Shown: in pieces, positions 45,089 through 54,243 of the stretch
Layout: the number at the start of each line of letters is the position of its first letter
How positions within the stretch are numbered: position 1 is the first letter of the stretch
NCBI RefSeq assembly: GCF_019693445.1
Contig: NZ_JAHRBL010000001.1
Coordinates: 571,328-635,327 of the forward strand
Direction: 5' to 3'
DNA from: Deinococcus aquaedulcis
GTDB lineage: Bacteria > Deinococcota > Deinococci > Deinococcales > Deinococcaceae
Length of the DNA: 64,000 bases
Made by a program: the position numbers and the translations under genes
Notes under the pieces: generated by a model
Seen by the model: the letters and a program-made list of their open reading frames with translations, nothing else
Told to the model about the DNA's origin: nothing
Database searches by the model: none

Positions 45089-45155
45089 AAGTCTGATGTG
45101 TCATATTGTGCGACCCATGAGATTGTTGCAGACTTGGAAGTATGACTCCTCCTGA
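45089..45155 (+). promoter_or_regulatory. marR promoter with inverted repeat and short leaderless ORF
   Basis: TATTGT (45104-45109) lies 7 nt before ATG 45117, which opens a 12-codon frame (MRLLQTWKYDSS) ending at 45155, 14 nt past the marR start at 45142. A perfect 7-bp inverted repeat, AAGTCTG (45089-45095) and CAGACTT (45129-45135), brackets the promoter and is a candidate MarR operator. All of this rests on sequence pattern alone. Confidence 0.4.
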
Positions 45156-45657
45156 GCTGTCACCCCCAGACCGTCCCCCGCCCAGCCCCGAACATGTCGA
45201 AGCCGCCCAGCGCCTGGGCCACACCATGAAACGCCTGCACCGCCTGATCAGCAGCCGGGTGATGCGCGGCATGCAGGACGAGCTGCAGGGCCACGACCTC
45301 AGCTTCTCGCAGGTAACGGCGCTGCACCAGCTGCGCGCCCACGCCCCCCTGAGCGTGACCCAGCTGAGCGAGCGCACCCGCCTGAGCCTGCCCGCCGCCA
45401 GCCACCTTGTGGAGCGGCTGGTGAAACGGGGTCTGGCTGCCCGCCAGGAAAACCCGGACAACCGCCGCGAGAAACTGGTGGACCTGACTGACGCCGGGCG
45501 CAGCGTGGTGGGGCGCATGGACGCCGAATTTGTCAACGCTTACGTCACGACCTTCACCGGGCTGAACCTGGAGACCATCACGGCAGCCGAGCACCATCTG
45601 CAAAGCCTGCTGGATGAACTTGAACCGCTTTCGCCCCCCTGTCAGGAGCATCCATGA
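45142..45657 (+). CDS. MarR-family transcriptional regulator
   Basis: 171 aa. The winged-helix core SVTQLSERTRLSLPAASHLV (helix-turn-helix) and wing RQENPDNRREKLVDLTDAG mark the MarR family. It very likely represses its own operon with the downstream drug-efflux gene, whose ATG overlaps its stop (ATGA). The ligand is unknown. ATG 45142 is the first reasonable start; a short leaderless ORF overlaps it. Confidence 0.9.
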   Translation: MTPPELSPPDRPPPSPEHVEAAQRLGHTMKRLHRLISSRVMRGMQDELQGHDLSFSQVTALHQLRAHAPLSVTQLSERTRLSLPAASHLVERLVKRGLAARQENPDNRREKLVDLTDAGRSVVGRMDAEFVNAYVTTFTGLNLETITAAEHHLQSLLDELEPLSPPCQEHP

Positions 45658-47765
45658 CCACCCCTTCCACTGCCGAGCCGGCCGGGCGCATTGATTACGC
45701 CAAGACGCTCGATCTGCCCACCAAGCGCCTGATTCTCTTTGGCGTGCTGCTGGGCCTGTTTCTCAGCGCGCTGGACCAGACCATCGTGTCCACCGCCATG
45801 CCGCGCATTACGCAGGACCTCAACGGCCTGTCTCTGTACTCCTGGGTGACCACCGCTTACCTGCTCACCAACACCGCACTGGTGCCTATTTACGGCAAGC
45901 TGTCGGACCTGTATGGTCGCAAGCCCATCCTGATGCTGGGAATTGTGATTTTCCTGATCGGCTCGGCGCTGTGCGGCCTGGCCGGCGAGCCCTTCCTGGG
46001 CAACCTGTTCGGCGGCGGCATGATGCAGCTGGTGGTGTTCCGTGGCCTGCAGGGCGTGGGCGCCGCTGCGCTGGGCTCAGTGGCGTTTGCCATCATTGCC
46101 GACCTGTTTGAACCCGTGGACCGCCCGCGCTACCAGGGCCTGTTCGGCGCTGTGTTCGGCCTGAGCAGCGTGATTGGGCCGCTGCTGGGCGGCTTCCTCA
46201 CCGATCAGGTGTCGTGGCGTTGGGTGTTTTACGTGAACCTGCCCATCGGCCTCGTGGCACTGGCCTTTATTGCCGCCAAGATGCCCCGGCTGGCCAGCGG
46301 CCTGAAAGCGCGCGTGGACTGGCTGGGCGCGTTCCTGATTCTGGTGTTTGCTGTGCCGCTGCTCCTGGCCCTCACCTGGGGCGCCGACGGCCACTATGCC
46401 TGGAGCAGCCCCACCATCCTGGGCCTGTTCGGCCTGAGCGCCGCCGCCCTGATCGCCTTTCTGGTGGCCGAAAGCCGCCACGAGAGCCCCATTCTGCCCC
46501 TCACCCTGTTCAAGAACCCCACGTTTGCCTGGGGGGCCATTGCCCGCTTCATGATCGGGGCCGGGTTCCTGGGCGCCATTCTGTTCCTCAGCCTGTATCT
46601 GGTGCAGGTGCAGGGCGTGTCGGCCACCGCCGCCGGGACCGCCACGATTCCGCTGACCGTGGGCCTGATCATCGGGGCCATCGGCTCCGGGCAGCTGGCC
46701 AGCCGCATGGGCCGATACAAGCCGCTGATGCTCATTGGCCTGATGACCGCCGCTCTGGGCTTTTTTGCCCTGTCCACCCTGAATGCTGACTCCAGCTACA
46801 ACAGCGTGGTGATTCGCATGGTGCTGCTGGGCCTGGGCCTGGGGCCCGCGCTGCCGCTGTACACCACGGCGCTGCAACTGTCGGTCAAGCCCTGGGAAAT
46901 TGGCGTGGCCACCAGCGCCGGGCAGTTTTTTCAGCAGATGGGCAGCACAATTGGCACAGCCGTCTTTGGCGCCGTGCTGACCGCCGGGGTCAGTAGCAAC
47001 CTCGCCACCCAGTTTGCCGCGCAGGCCGCCGCCAACCAGGGCACGGTGGCCACCACCTTGCAGGGCATCAGTGACGAGATCCGTTCGGGCAACGCCCCCG
47101 AAGGTGACCGCAACGCGACGCCCGAGACCCCCGAGCAGATTGGGGCCCGCTTTGAGACGCTGCGCCAGAACGTCACCAGAGCCATTCAGAGTGGCGACCC
47201 CGCCGCCCTGCAGGCCCTGAAGACCGACAAATTCATTGCCAGCCTGCCGGCCGAAGCCCGCACCCGCTTTACCTCGATCCCTGAAGGCGGCGTGCCTGCC
47301 CAGGTGAAGGCCGGCTTTGCCCAGACGCAGGCGGCCATTGAGCAGGCCGTGAACAGCGGCGACCCGGCCCAGGTGCGCGCCGTCGCCGCCAACCCGGGGC
47401 TGCCCCAGGAACTGCGCGCCCGCCTGAGCACCATTCCGGCCCAGGCGCTGGCCGCGCCCCAGGCCCGCGAGCAGATTCTGAGCGGCATTCGGGAGGGACT
47501 GGCCCAGGGCGAAACGGCGGCGGCCCAGCAGGCCACGCAGCAGGCCCTGAGTGCGGCGCTGACCGGTGTGAACGACGGCGAGAAGATCTCGCTGGCCAGT
47601 GCGCGCGCCGCCAAGGTGGCCTTTGCTGACACCATTTCCAGCATCTACCGCTACTCGATTCTGGTGGCCCTGCTGGCCTTCCTGGCGACGCTGATGATGC
47701 CCAACCTCCAGATTCCCCGCCGCGAGAAGGGCGAGAAAGCCGCCCCCGCCCACGTGGAGATGTAA
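45654..47765 (+). CDS. DHA2-family (EmrB/QacA-type) MFS drug exporter with large loop
   Basis: 703 aa, longer than the usual ~500. Fourteen helices, with motif D1 LDQTIVSTAMPRI, motif A GKLSDLYGRKP and motif C near VFGLSSVIGPLLGG. Between the last two helices sits a ~210-residue Gln/Ala-rich soluble insert (about 455-665), predicted helical. It should export toxic compounds with protons. Coupled to marR by a 4-bp overlap and followed by a strong terminator. Confidence 0.92.
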   Translation: MTTPSTAEPAGRIDYAKTLDLPTKRLILFGVLLGLFLSALDQTIVSTAMPRITQDLNGLSLYSWVTTAYLLTNTALVPIYGKLSDLYGRKPILMLGIVIFLIGSALCGLAGEPFLGNLFGGGMMQLVVFRGLQGVGAAALGSVAFAIIADLFEPVDRPRYQGLFGAVFGLSSVIGPLLGGFLTDQVSWRWVFYVNLPIGLVALAFIAAKMPRLASGLKARVDWLGAFLILVFAVPLLLALTWGADGHYAWSSPTILGLFGLSAAALIAFLVAESRHESPILPLTLFKNPTFAWGAIARFMIGAGFLGAILFLSLYLVQVQGVSATAAGTATIPLTVGLIIGAIGSGQLASRMGRYKPLMLIGLMTAALGFFALSTLNADSSYNSVVIRMVLLGLGLGPALPLYTTALQLSVKPWEIGVATSAGQFFQQMGSTIGTAVFGAVLTAGVSSNLATQFAAQAAANQGTVATTLQGISDEIRSGNAPEGDRNATPETPEQIGARFETLRQNVTRAIQSGDPAALQALKTDKFIASLPAEARTRFTSIPEGGVPAQVKAGFAQTQAAIEQAVNSGDPAQVRAVAANPGLPQELRARLSTIPAQALAAPQAREQILSGIREGLAQGETAAAQQATQQALSAALTGVNDGEKISLASARAAKVAFADTISSIYRYSILVALLAFLATLMMPNLQIPRREKGEKAAPAHVEM

Positions 47766-47787
47766 AACACGATTCACGGACCAGTTC

Positions 47788-47825
47788 AGGCAGGCCCTCC
47801 CAGGTGTGGAGGGCCTGCCTTTTTG
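47788..47825 (+). terminator. strong intrinsic terminator of the marR-exporter operon
   Basis: A perfect 13-bp stem (AGGCAGGCCCTCC / GGAGGGCCTGCCT) with a 7-nt loop is followed by TTTTT. Confidence 0.92.
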
Positions 47826-47840
47826 TGATAGGACAGCGCG

Positions 47841-48221
47841 GTGCAGCGCCTGAATGCCGCCACCCTCCCCGCCTTATTGGCCCGGCATCACCATTTTTGT
47901 GACGGCGTGATTCACGCCATGACTCTGACCTACGTGGACGCTTCTCTTCACGGCGCCATTCGCTTGGAAGTGATGGATCAGGATGCCGCCTCCGGCTGGA
48001 CCACACTGGAGCTCATTCTGGAAGGAGCGGCCTGGGTTCAGGTGCGGGAAGGCCCCCCCACCAACGTGGTCATGAGTCCTTTCGGGGTACATATTGAGTT
48101 TTGGCAGGACACCATCTGCCTGGACTTCAGTCCGGTCACAGACGTGGACTACACCATGGCCGATTTCAAGCGATCCACCTTTGCAGTGCAGGCAGCCGTG
48201 GGCTGGGTGGTTGAGGGATAA
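47841..48221 (+). CDS. hypothetical protein
   Basis: 126 aa from GTG 47841. β-rich and soluble with an early RHHHFCDGVIH and a Trp/Phe-rich core (WVQVREGPPTNVV, HIEFWQDTICLDF). No domain recognised. A weak TAGGAC box lies 6 nt before the GTG, suggesting a leaderless start right behind the previous operon's terminator. Confidence 0.65.
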   Translation: MQRLNAATLPALLARHHHFCDGVIHAMTLTYVDASLHGAIRLEVMDQDAASGWTTLELILEGAAWVQVREGPPTNVVMSPFGVHIEFWQDTICLDFSPVTDVDYTMADFKRSTFAVQAAVGWVVEG

Positions 48222-48328
48222 CCCAGTTAGGGCACGTCAACAGCGGCCAGGGAACGGACCATGTGCTGGTCTTTCGCAGAAGTGGTGGCCATCGGCAGTT
48301 GGCCCTGTAGGTGTTTTATTCAGCCCCC

Positions 48329-48961
48329 TCACTTCAGATACGGGCCAAAGCGGGCCAGGGTCTCGGCGTCGGGGGTCTGGGTGGCGCGGACCACCCGGTT
48401 GCCGCCAAAAACCATCAGCAGGCGGCTACCACTTGGAGCCTGCACCTTGAGCGTGCCCTGGTTGACCTGATAGGGCCCTGTCAGCACTGCCTGCACCGTG
48501 GCCGGGTCAAAGATCAGGGCCGCGCCCGACAGCGCCGGGGTCTTGGCCTTCACCCCGCCCGAGGCCACCACGAAACCTGTGTTCAGATGCACGGTCAGCG
48601 TGGGGGCGCTCAGGCCCTGCAGGCGCGCGTCGCTGTAGGTCACGCCCCCCGAGGCCGTGACAGTGCCGGCCTTCAGGTCATAGGTCAGCTGCGGGGCGTT
48701 TAATGTGCCGCCCTGCTTGGTGGTCACGGTGGCGCCCTGCGCCTTGAGGGTCTGGCCGGGCAACAGGTTCAGGCGCTGGGCACTGAGCTTCAGCCCCCGG
48801 CGGGCGTCGGTGGCGGTGCCACCCTGGGGCAGTTCGGTGGCGCCGGTCTCCAGATTCAGGCGTTGTTCGCCGCGTGGCGTCACATTCAGGCCACCGAAGG
48901 TGAGCGCCTGGGCGCCCAGGCTCAGCAGGCCCAGCAGCAGGAAGGGGAGAGGACGCAACAT
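48329..48961 (-). CDS. OstA/LptA-like periplasmic β-jellyroll protein
   Basis: 210 aa with a signal peptide (MLRPLPFLLLGLLSLGAQA). The mature part repeats short β-strands of the LptA/OstA type (LKAQGATVTTKQGGTLNAPQ, VTASGGVTYSDARLQGLSAP). LptA proteins form a hydrophobic groove that carries LPS across the periplasm. Deinococcus has an outer membrane but lacks classical LPS, so the cargo may be another lipid. TAAGGT lies 6 nt before ATG 48961. Confidence 0.82.
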   Translation of the reverse strand: MLRPLPFLLLGLLSLGAQALTFGGLNVTPRGEQRLNLETGATELPQGGTATDARRGLKLSAQRLNLLPGQTLKAQGATVTTKQGGTLNAPQLTYDLKAGTVTASGGVTYSDARLQGLSAPTLTVHLNTGFVVASGGVKAKTPALSGAALIFDPATVQAVLTGPYQVNQGTLKVQAPSGSRLLMVFGGNRVVRATQTPDAETLARFGPYLK

Positions 48962-49224
48962 CCCGTTACCTTACGGGCCGCACCACAAGGGGCCATGAGG
49001 AGCCGCATCAGACGACATTCAGCGGGCCGCGCCACTGGGGGTCAGGCTGCTGGGTTCAGGGTAAGCCTGGGGGTTGGAACAGTGTGCCAGCGAGGCGAGG
49101 GGCGATGCGAGCAACGTCGTCCTGCACGCATGCTTTCTGCGAGCACCCCACAAGGCGAGCGGGGAAAATCCATGTGTTGGTCAGGCTGCTCTTCGCAGAT
49201 GGCTCAAGCGGCCCGAGCCCTTTG

Positions 49225-49740
49225 TCATTCGGTGTCGGTGCTGCCGGGGAGGGGCGTGGTGCGGGGCGGACCGCCGTCAAAGCCGCCAGAGCCGCCCACC
49301 CGGGGCCCCTGCACCTCACCGCCGGCATCGAAACTGGGGTCGGCCAGCCGGGTTACGCCGCCGGGCGTCTGGGGCCCGACCACGCTGAAGTCCGAGATGC
49401 TGCCGGGCACCCCGTCGTCAAACCCCGGCTCGTCATTGACGTTGTGGGGCGGCTCGTCATCCATGTAGGCCAGGGCGTTGTCCAGCATCTCGGCACGCAG
49501 GTCCGGGTCAATGCCGTCGTCGTAGGCGATCCCGGCGCCCGTCAGCCCCTCGGTGCCCGGCCCGGGGTGTCCGCCCGTCACGTCGCCGGAAACGGGCAAT
49601 TTGTCCTGCTCCTCCTGAGCGGCATGAACCTCGTCAGCATTGGCCTGGGCGTCCTGGTTGGCGGGGTCGTTGTCTTCGGGCAGCGAATAATCGGTGGTGC
49701 TGGCGGTGGGGGTGTGGGCGTCGTCTGGGGTGCTGGGCAT
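49225..49740 (-). CDS. acidic disordered protein
   Basis: 171 aa, rich in Asp, Gly, Pro and Glu, with only one Lys and no Cys or Trp. It has short motifs such as NVNDEPGFDDGVPGSISDF but no recognisable domain. ATG 49740 follows GGAGG by 8 nt. The Gly/Asp-rich, hydrophilic make-up is hydrophilin-like. It is likely disordered and possibly desiccation-related, by inference only. The gap 48962-49224 has no gene. Confidence 0.7.
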   Translation of the reverse strand: MPSTPDDAHTPTASTTDYSLPEDNDPANQDAQANADEVHAAQEEQDKLPVSGDVTGGHPGPGTEGLTGAGIAYDDGIDPDLRAEMLDNALAYMDDEPPHNVNDEPGFDDGVPGSISDFSVVGPQTPGGVTRLADPSFDAGGEVQGPRVGGSGGFDGGPPRTTPLPGSTDTE

Positions 49741-49965
49741 GAGGGTTCCTCCAGGGCCGCCCGCCACAACATCGGGGGCGGCCCTCTGCGCGTTTCTGAA
49801 AGTAGAGAGGGCGGACCCCACGGCCCCATGAAAGCTGGCCGAAGAGCGGTTGGGGCCATCCTTACGTCCACCCCTGAGCGCGTGCCCATGATGGGACCCC
49901 AGCCCAGGGCGAACACCTGCGGCAGCGCGGGGTCGGCGGGTCGCCCGCGCCCTTAAGGAGACCTT

Positions 49966-50454
49966 ATGCCTGATGAACTGCATGTCACCCGCGAAGGCTA
50001 TGAACGGCTGGAACAGGCCCTGGACCGGGAGCGGCAGCGCCGCGAGGACAATATTGCCAGCATGGCCGGTACCCTGGACGACGCCACGGACCTGGAAAAC
50101 CGCAGCCTGAACGCCGCCCAGCTGCACATGGAGCGGCCAGGGGTAGAGGCGCGCATTCTGGAACTGGAAGATGCCCTGGCGCGGGCAGTGATCGTGGACC
50201 CCGGCGAGTTGCCCCGCGACGAGGTGACCGTGGGCTCGGTGGTGGTGCTCCACGCCCCCGACCAGCACCGCGAGCTGACGGTGCAACTGGTGAGCGCCGT
50301 GGAGATCGCCACCCTGGCCGAGGGGGTCACCCAGGTCAGCGACGACAGCCCGGTGGGTCAGGCACTGCGGGGGCGCCACCGGGGCGAGACCTTCACGGTG
50401 GAGCTGGACAGCGGCCCCGTGCGCTACACCGTTCGCCGCATTTCGGTGGCCTGA
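49966..50454 (+). CDS. Gfh1-like Gre-family RNA polymerase regulator
   Basis: 162 aa. N-terminal coiled coil [20 protein letters not shown] with an acidic tip [10 protein letters not shown], then a C-terminal FKBP-like domain ([27 protein letters not shown]). The tip and RAVIVD linker resemble Thermus Gfh1, a GreA relative that enters the polymerase secondary channel and inhibits rather than stimulates cleavage. GreA-like activity cannot be excluded without testing. ATG 49966 follows AAGGAG. Monocistronic. Confidence 0.85.
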   Translation: MPDELHVTREGYERLEQALDRERQRREDNIASMAGTLDDATDLENRSLNAAQLHMERPGVEARILELEDALARAVIVDPGELPRDEVTVGSVVVLHAPDQHRELTVQLVSAVEIATLAEGVTQVSDDSPVGQALRGRHRGETFTVELDSGPVRYTVRRISVA

Positions 50455-50696
50455 GCGCAGGGGCCCATTCTGGCTCGGGGCGAAAGGGCGGCCCCTGCGT
50501 TCGGCCCACGCCGCGTTCCTTGCTGGACCGTCCACTTCAGAACGGTTGAGGGTGAACACCTGGGGCCACTCTGGTCGGTCGGCGTCTTCGATTGCGGCGC
50601 CACCGCAGGTCCATCCCCTCGCCCCCATCTTTTCCTGGCACGCCGCCTCATGGTCTGTCATCCGCACGCTGGGCGCGGGGCGCTAAGCTCGGCGCA

Positions 50697-51830
50697 GTGA
50701 AGCCCGCAGCTGTTTTCCACCCGGTCCGGCGCGCCGCATGGCCGCTGCTTGTGTTCTGTGCGCTGTCGTGCGCCCTGGCCGTCCCGCGCGTGGGCCAGCA
50801 CGACGGCTACACCCGCCTCGTGTTCGACTTGCCGCGCACGGCCGCCAGTCAGGTGAAGGTGACGGGCCAGAGCGTCACCGTGAAGCTGGACGTGACCCTC
50901 AAGACCGAACAGGGCCCCCTCAGCGCGCCCGGCGTGACGGCTTACGCGGTGGCGGGCGGCACCGTGTCGGTCACGCTGGCCCGGGGCCACGCCCTGGCTA
51001 AGGTCAGTGTGTTGCCCCCGGCCTCGGGGCAGAGCGCGCGGCTGGTCATTGACGTGCCCACCAGTGCGGCGGCCTCGCGCCTGCCCGCCACGCCGGCGCC
51101 CGCAGCGGCTGTGCGCCCGGCCAGCGTGGTCACCCAGTCGCCCACCGTCCGGCCCCGCGTGGTGCTGGATGCCGGCCACGGCGGCAACGACCCCGGCGCC
51201 GTCAGCCGCTGGGTGCGCGAGGAAGACGTGACCCTGGATATCGCCCTGCGCACCCGCGCGGTGCTGGTGGAACACGGCGTGGACGTGGTCATGACCCGCA
51301 CGGGTGACCAGCACCTGAGCCCCAACAAGGGCGCCGACCTGGAAGCCCGCTCGCGTCTCGCCGCCACCGGGCAGGTCAGCGCCTTCGTCAGCATCCACGT
51401 GAATTCGGCCGGGCCCAGCGCCCAGGGCATCGAGACCTTTTATTTCGGGCAGCCGCTGGCAGGCAGTTCGCGCAGTCTGGCGGTGCAGGAAAACGGGGGC
51501 GGCAGCGTGGGCGAGGAACTGACCCGCAAGGCCGCCGGGCTGGCCCAGAACCTGCTGGGCGACATTCTGGCGCAGGCCAAGGTGGCCTTCAGCCGCCAGC
51601 TGGCGACCCGGGTGCAGAGCCGCCTGATCGGCGCCACCGGCGCGGTGAACCGGGGGGTCAAGACCGACGCCTTTTACGTCATTCGTAACCCCACCACACC
51701 CGCCATTCTGGTCGAGGTGGGGTTTGGCAGCAGCCCGGTGGAAGGCCCCCGGCTGGCCCAGGCCGCCTACCGCGACCGTATTGCCCAGGCCCTGGCGCGC
51801 GCCATTCTGGATTTCCTGAACACCAAGTAG
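50697..51830 (+). CDS. N-acetylmuramoyl-L-alanine amidase with AMIN domain
   Basis: 377 aa with a signal peptide (Leu/Ala-rich, cleavage near ALA about residue 25). An N-terminal AMIN domain (residues 27-110) probably targets septal envelope. After a Pro/Ala linker, the amidase_3 catalytic domain has VVLDAGHGGNDPGAV (zinc His), the zinc-binding glutamate in SRWVREEDVTLDI, SAFVSIHVNSA (zinc His) and ILVEVGFGS (catalytic Glu). It cleaves peptide stems from peptidoglycan during division. TAAGCT lies 7 nt before GTG 50697. Confidence 0.92.
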   Translation: MKPAAVFHPVRRAAWPLLVFCALSCALAVPRVGQHDGYTRLVFDLPRTAASQVKVTGQSVTVKLDVTLKTEQGPLSAPGVTAYAVAGGTVSVTLARGHALAKVSVLPPASGQSARLVIDVPTSAAASRLPATPAPAAAVRPASVVTQSPTVRPRVVLDAGHGGNDPGAVSRWVREEDVTLDIALRTRAVLVEHGVDVVMTRTGDQHLSPNKGADLEARSRLAATGQVSAFVSIHVNSAGPSAQGIETFYFGQPLAGSSRSLAVQENGGGSVGEELTRKAAGLAQNLLGDILAQAKVAFSRQLATRVQSRLIGATGAVNRGVKTDAFYVIRNPTTPAILVEVGFGSSPVEGPRLAQAAYRDRIAQALARAILDFLNTK

Positions 51831-51928
51831 GGGCCGGGTGGCGCCCGCGCTCACCGCAGCGCGCCCTGACCCCTGATCAGCCCAGGCGTGGTGCGAGCGG
51901 CGGGCAGCACTGTACTATCCTCATATTC

Positions 51929-51942
51929 TGGAATCACTTCCA
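51929..51942. promoter_or_regulatory. TGGAA-N4-TTCCA palindrome at the malQ promoter
   Basis: TGGAA-TCAC-TTCCA is the same palindrome as at malE (23225-23238). It lies just downstream of possible -10 boxes TACTAT (51913-51918) and TATTCT (51924-51929). An overlapping TCACTTC / GAAGTGA inverted repeat (51934-51955) could also form a leader hairpin. Confidence 0.6.
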
Positions 51943-51988
51943 CCCCCAGAAGTGACACGGCCCCATCTGCCTGTTCGGAGGTTCATCC

Positions 51989-53494
51989 ATGACCATTTCA
52001 CGTTCCAGCGGCGTTCTGCTGCATCCCACCAGCCTCCCCGGCCCCTACGGCATTGGTGAACTGGGCCAGCACGCGCGCACCTTTATTGACTGGCTGGCCC
52101 AGGCCGGCCAGCGGTACTGGCAGGTGATGCCCCTGGGCCCCACCGGCTACGGTGACAGCCCCTACCAGTCGTTCTCGGCCTTTGCTGGCAACCCGTACCT
52201 GATTGATCTGGTCGCGCTGCGCGAGCACGGCCTGCTGGACGAGCACGACTTTGCCGACGCCCCCAGCTTCTCGGCCGAGAAGGTGGATTTCGGCCTGCAG
52301 TACGTGTGGCGCAACCAGATGCTGGCCCGCGCCCAGGCCCGGTACGCGGCGGGCAGCGCCCCCCATCTGCGCCCCGATTTCGAGGCCTTCAAGGCCGCCG
52401 AAGCCGACTGGCTGGACGACTACGCCCTGTTCATGGCCCTCAAGGAAACGCACGGCGGCCTGCCCTGGAACGCCTGGGAAGCCCCGCTGCGCGACCGCGA
52501 CCCCCAGGCCCTGGCAGCGGCGGCGGAGCGCCTGCGCGACACCACCGAGCGCGTGAAGTTCGTGCAGTTCCTGTTCTTCCGCCAGTGGACCGTGCTGCGC
52601 CGTTACGCCGCTGAGAAGGGCATTCAGGTGATCGGGGACATTCCGATTTTCGTGGCCCTGGATTCCAGCGACGCCTGGGCCGCGCGCGATCAGTTCTATT
52701 TCGACGATCAGGGCCAGCCCACGGTAGTGGCGGGCGTGCCGCCGGACTATTTCAGCGAAACTGGCCAGCTGTGGGGCAACCCGCTGTACCGCTGGGACGC
52801 CATGCAGGCCGACGGCTTTCAGTGGTGGATCAAGCGCTTTCAGGGCAGCCTGAAGCTGTACGACGTGATCCGCATTGATCACTTCCGGGGCTTCGCCGGC
52901 TACTGGGAAATTCCCTTTCCGGCTGAGACCGCCATTCATGGCCGCTGGGTTCCTGCGCCCGGCCACGCCATGTTCGAGGCGGTGCTGGGTGCGCTGGGCG
53001 AACTGCCCATCATCGCTGAGGACCTGGGCGTGGTGACGCCCGACGTGGAGAAGCTGCGCGACGATTTCCAGTTTCCCGGCATGGCAGTGCTGCAGTTTGC
53101 CTTTGGCGGCGGCGATTTCAGCGTGAACGATTTCCTGCCACACAACCTGCGCGAGAATCAGGTGGTCTACACCGGCACCCACGACAACGACACCACGCGC
53201 GGCTGGTGGCGCGCGGCCGATGAACTGGAGCGCCACAACTTCCGCGTGTACACCAGCAGCGATCCCAGCGAGGAGACGTTTGCCGCCCTGCTGACGCGCA
53301 TGGCCTTCGAAAGCCGCGCCAAGCTGGCCGTGGTGCCCCTGCAAGACATCTTTAACCTGGGCACCGATGCCCGCATGAACCTGCCCGGCACCACCGGCGA
53401 CCACAACTGGACCTGGCGCTACCGCCCCGAAGCCCTGCGCGCGGACCTGGCCGTGGCCCTGCGGCAACTGACCGAGGACACCGGCCGCCTGTAG
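51989..53494 (+). CDS. malQ: 4-alpha-glucanotransferase (GH77, amylomaltase)
   Basis: 501 aa, the bacterial GH77 length. Conserved stretches: SGVLLHPTSLPGPYGIGELG, VMPLGPTGYGDSPYQSFSAF, IRIDHFRGF with the nucleophile Asp, IIAEDLGVVTPDV with the acid/base Glu, and YTGTHDNDTTRGW with the third catalytic Asp. It disproportionates maltodextrins. GGAGG precedes ATG 51989 by 8 nt. It shares an operator-like palindrome with malEFG. Confidence 0.96.
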   Translation: MTISRSSGVLLHPTSLPGPYGIGELGQHARTFIDWLAQAGQRYWQVMPLGPTGYGDSPYQSFSAFAGNPYLIDLVALREHGLLDEHDFADAPSFSAEKVDFGLQYVWRNQMLARAQARYAAGSAPHLRPDFEAFKAAEADWLDDYALFMALKETHGGLPWNAWEAPLRDRDPQALAAAAERLRDTTERVKFVQFLFFRQWTVLRRYAAEKGIQVIGDIPIFVALDSSDAWAARDQFYFDDQGQPTVVAGVPPDYFSETGQLWGNPLYRWDAMQADGFQWWIKRFQGSLKLYDVIRIDHFRGFAGYWEIPFPAETAIHGRWVPAPGHAMFEAVLGALGELPIIAEDLGVVTPDVEKLRDDFQFPGMAVLQFAFGGGDFSVNDFLPHNLRENQVVYTGTHDNDTTRGWWRAADELERHNFRVYTSSDPSEETFAALLTRMAFESRAKLAVVPLQDIFNLGTDARMNLPGTTGDHNWTWRYRPEALRADLAVALRQLTEDTGRL

Positions 53495-53503
53495 CGGGAA
53501 GAG

Positions 53504-53551
53504 GCAGAAAGCAGATGGCGGGGGTTGTTGCCTTCGCTATCTGCTTTCTGC
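53504..53551. terminator. long hairpin between malQ and pduO
   Basis: GCAGAAAGCAGATGGCG and CGCTATCTGCTTTCTGC pair over 17 bp with one mismatch around a 14-nt loop. It sits 10 bp after the malQ stop and is a likely 3' hairpin. The arms recall the GGCAGAAGGC repeat at 10145-10185. Confidence 0.6.
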
Positions 53552-53596
53552 TATTGCCCGCCTGTCCATCAACCATCAACCCTCTACAGTATCCCC

Positions 53597-54184
53597 ATGA
53601 AGCTCTACACCAAGACAGGAGACGGCGGCACCACGGGCCTGTACGGCGCCGAGCGGGTCAGCAAGGCCAGCGCCCGCGTGGAGGCCTACGGCACGGTGGA
53701 CGAACTGAATTCGTTCATTGGGCTGGCGCGCGCCCACAACACCCGCAGCCACAAGCCGGACCCCGCACTGGACCAGGACCTGGAGTACCTGCAAAACGCC
53801 TTGTTCGACATTGGCGCCGATCTGGCCACCCGCTCCGGTTCGCGCTACGAGGCCAAGCTGTCGCGCATAGACGCCCAGGACGTGACCTTTCTGGAAGCCA
53901 TGATTGACCGCTACCAGGAAGCGGCCCCGCCCTTTACCGGCTTCGTGCACCCCGGGGGCACGCCCGCCGCCGCCACCCTGCAGGTGGCCCGCGCGGTGGC
54001 CCGCCGCGCCGAGCGCGAGGTGATTCGCCTGCAGGCCGAGGAAGAGATCAATATCCAGGTCGTGATCTACCTGAACCGCCTGTCGGACCTGCTGTTCATC
54101 ATGGCCCGCGCCGCCAACCAGGGGGCGGGCCTAACGGAAGAGGCGTGGCTGGTCAAGGGCCGCCGCCCCCATACGCTGGAGTAA
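53597..54184 (+). CDS. PduO-type cob(I)alamin adenosyltransferase
   Basis: 195 aa. Signature KLYTKTGDGGTTGLYGAERVSK, then YGTVDELNSFIGLAR, and a C-terminal RAVARRAEREVI and NRLSDLLFIMARAAN. The enzyme adds an adenosyl group to cobalamin, giving coenzyme B12 for radical enzymes. TACAGT sits 6 nt before ATG 53597 (leaderless). Followed by a long terminator hairpin. Confidence 0.94.
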   Translation: MKLYTKTGDGGTTGLYGAERVSKASARVEAYGTVDELNSFIGLARAHNTRSHKPDPALDQDLEYLQNALFDIGADLATRSGSRYEAKLSRIDAQDVTFLEAMIDRYQEAAPPFTGFVHPGGTPAAATLQVARAVARRAEREVIRLQAEEEINIQVVIYLNRLSDLLFIMARAANQGAGLTEEAWLVKGRRPHTLE

Positions 54185-54202
54185 GCAGGTCGGTAGGAGG
54201 CG

Positions 54203-54243
54203 CAAGAACGGCCCGGTGGCTGCATCAGCCCGGGCCGTTCTTG
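54203..54243 (+). terminator. 14-bp terminator hairpin after pduO
   Basis: CAAGAACGGCCCGG and CCGGGCCGTTCTTG pair perfectly around a 13-nt loop. The T content is in the descending arm. The rest of the gap to 54428 holds nothing I recognise. Confidence 0.7.

Noticed and set aside
48250..49210. Similar phrases around CCATGTGYTGGTC at 48258 and 49171
   Set aside because: Match is only ~13 bases plus a loose continuation; not enough to call a repeat.
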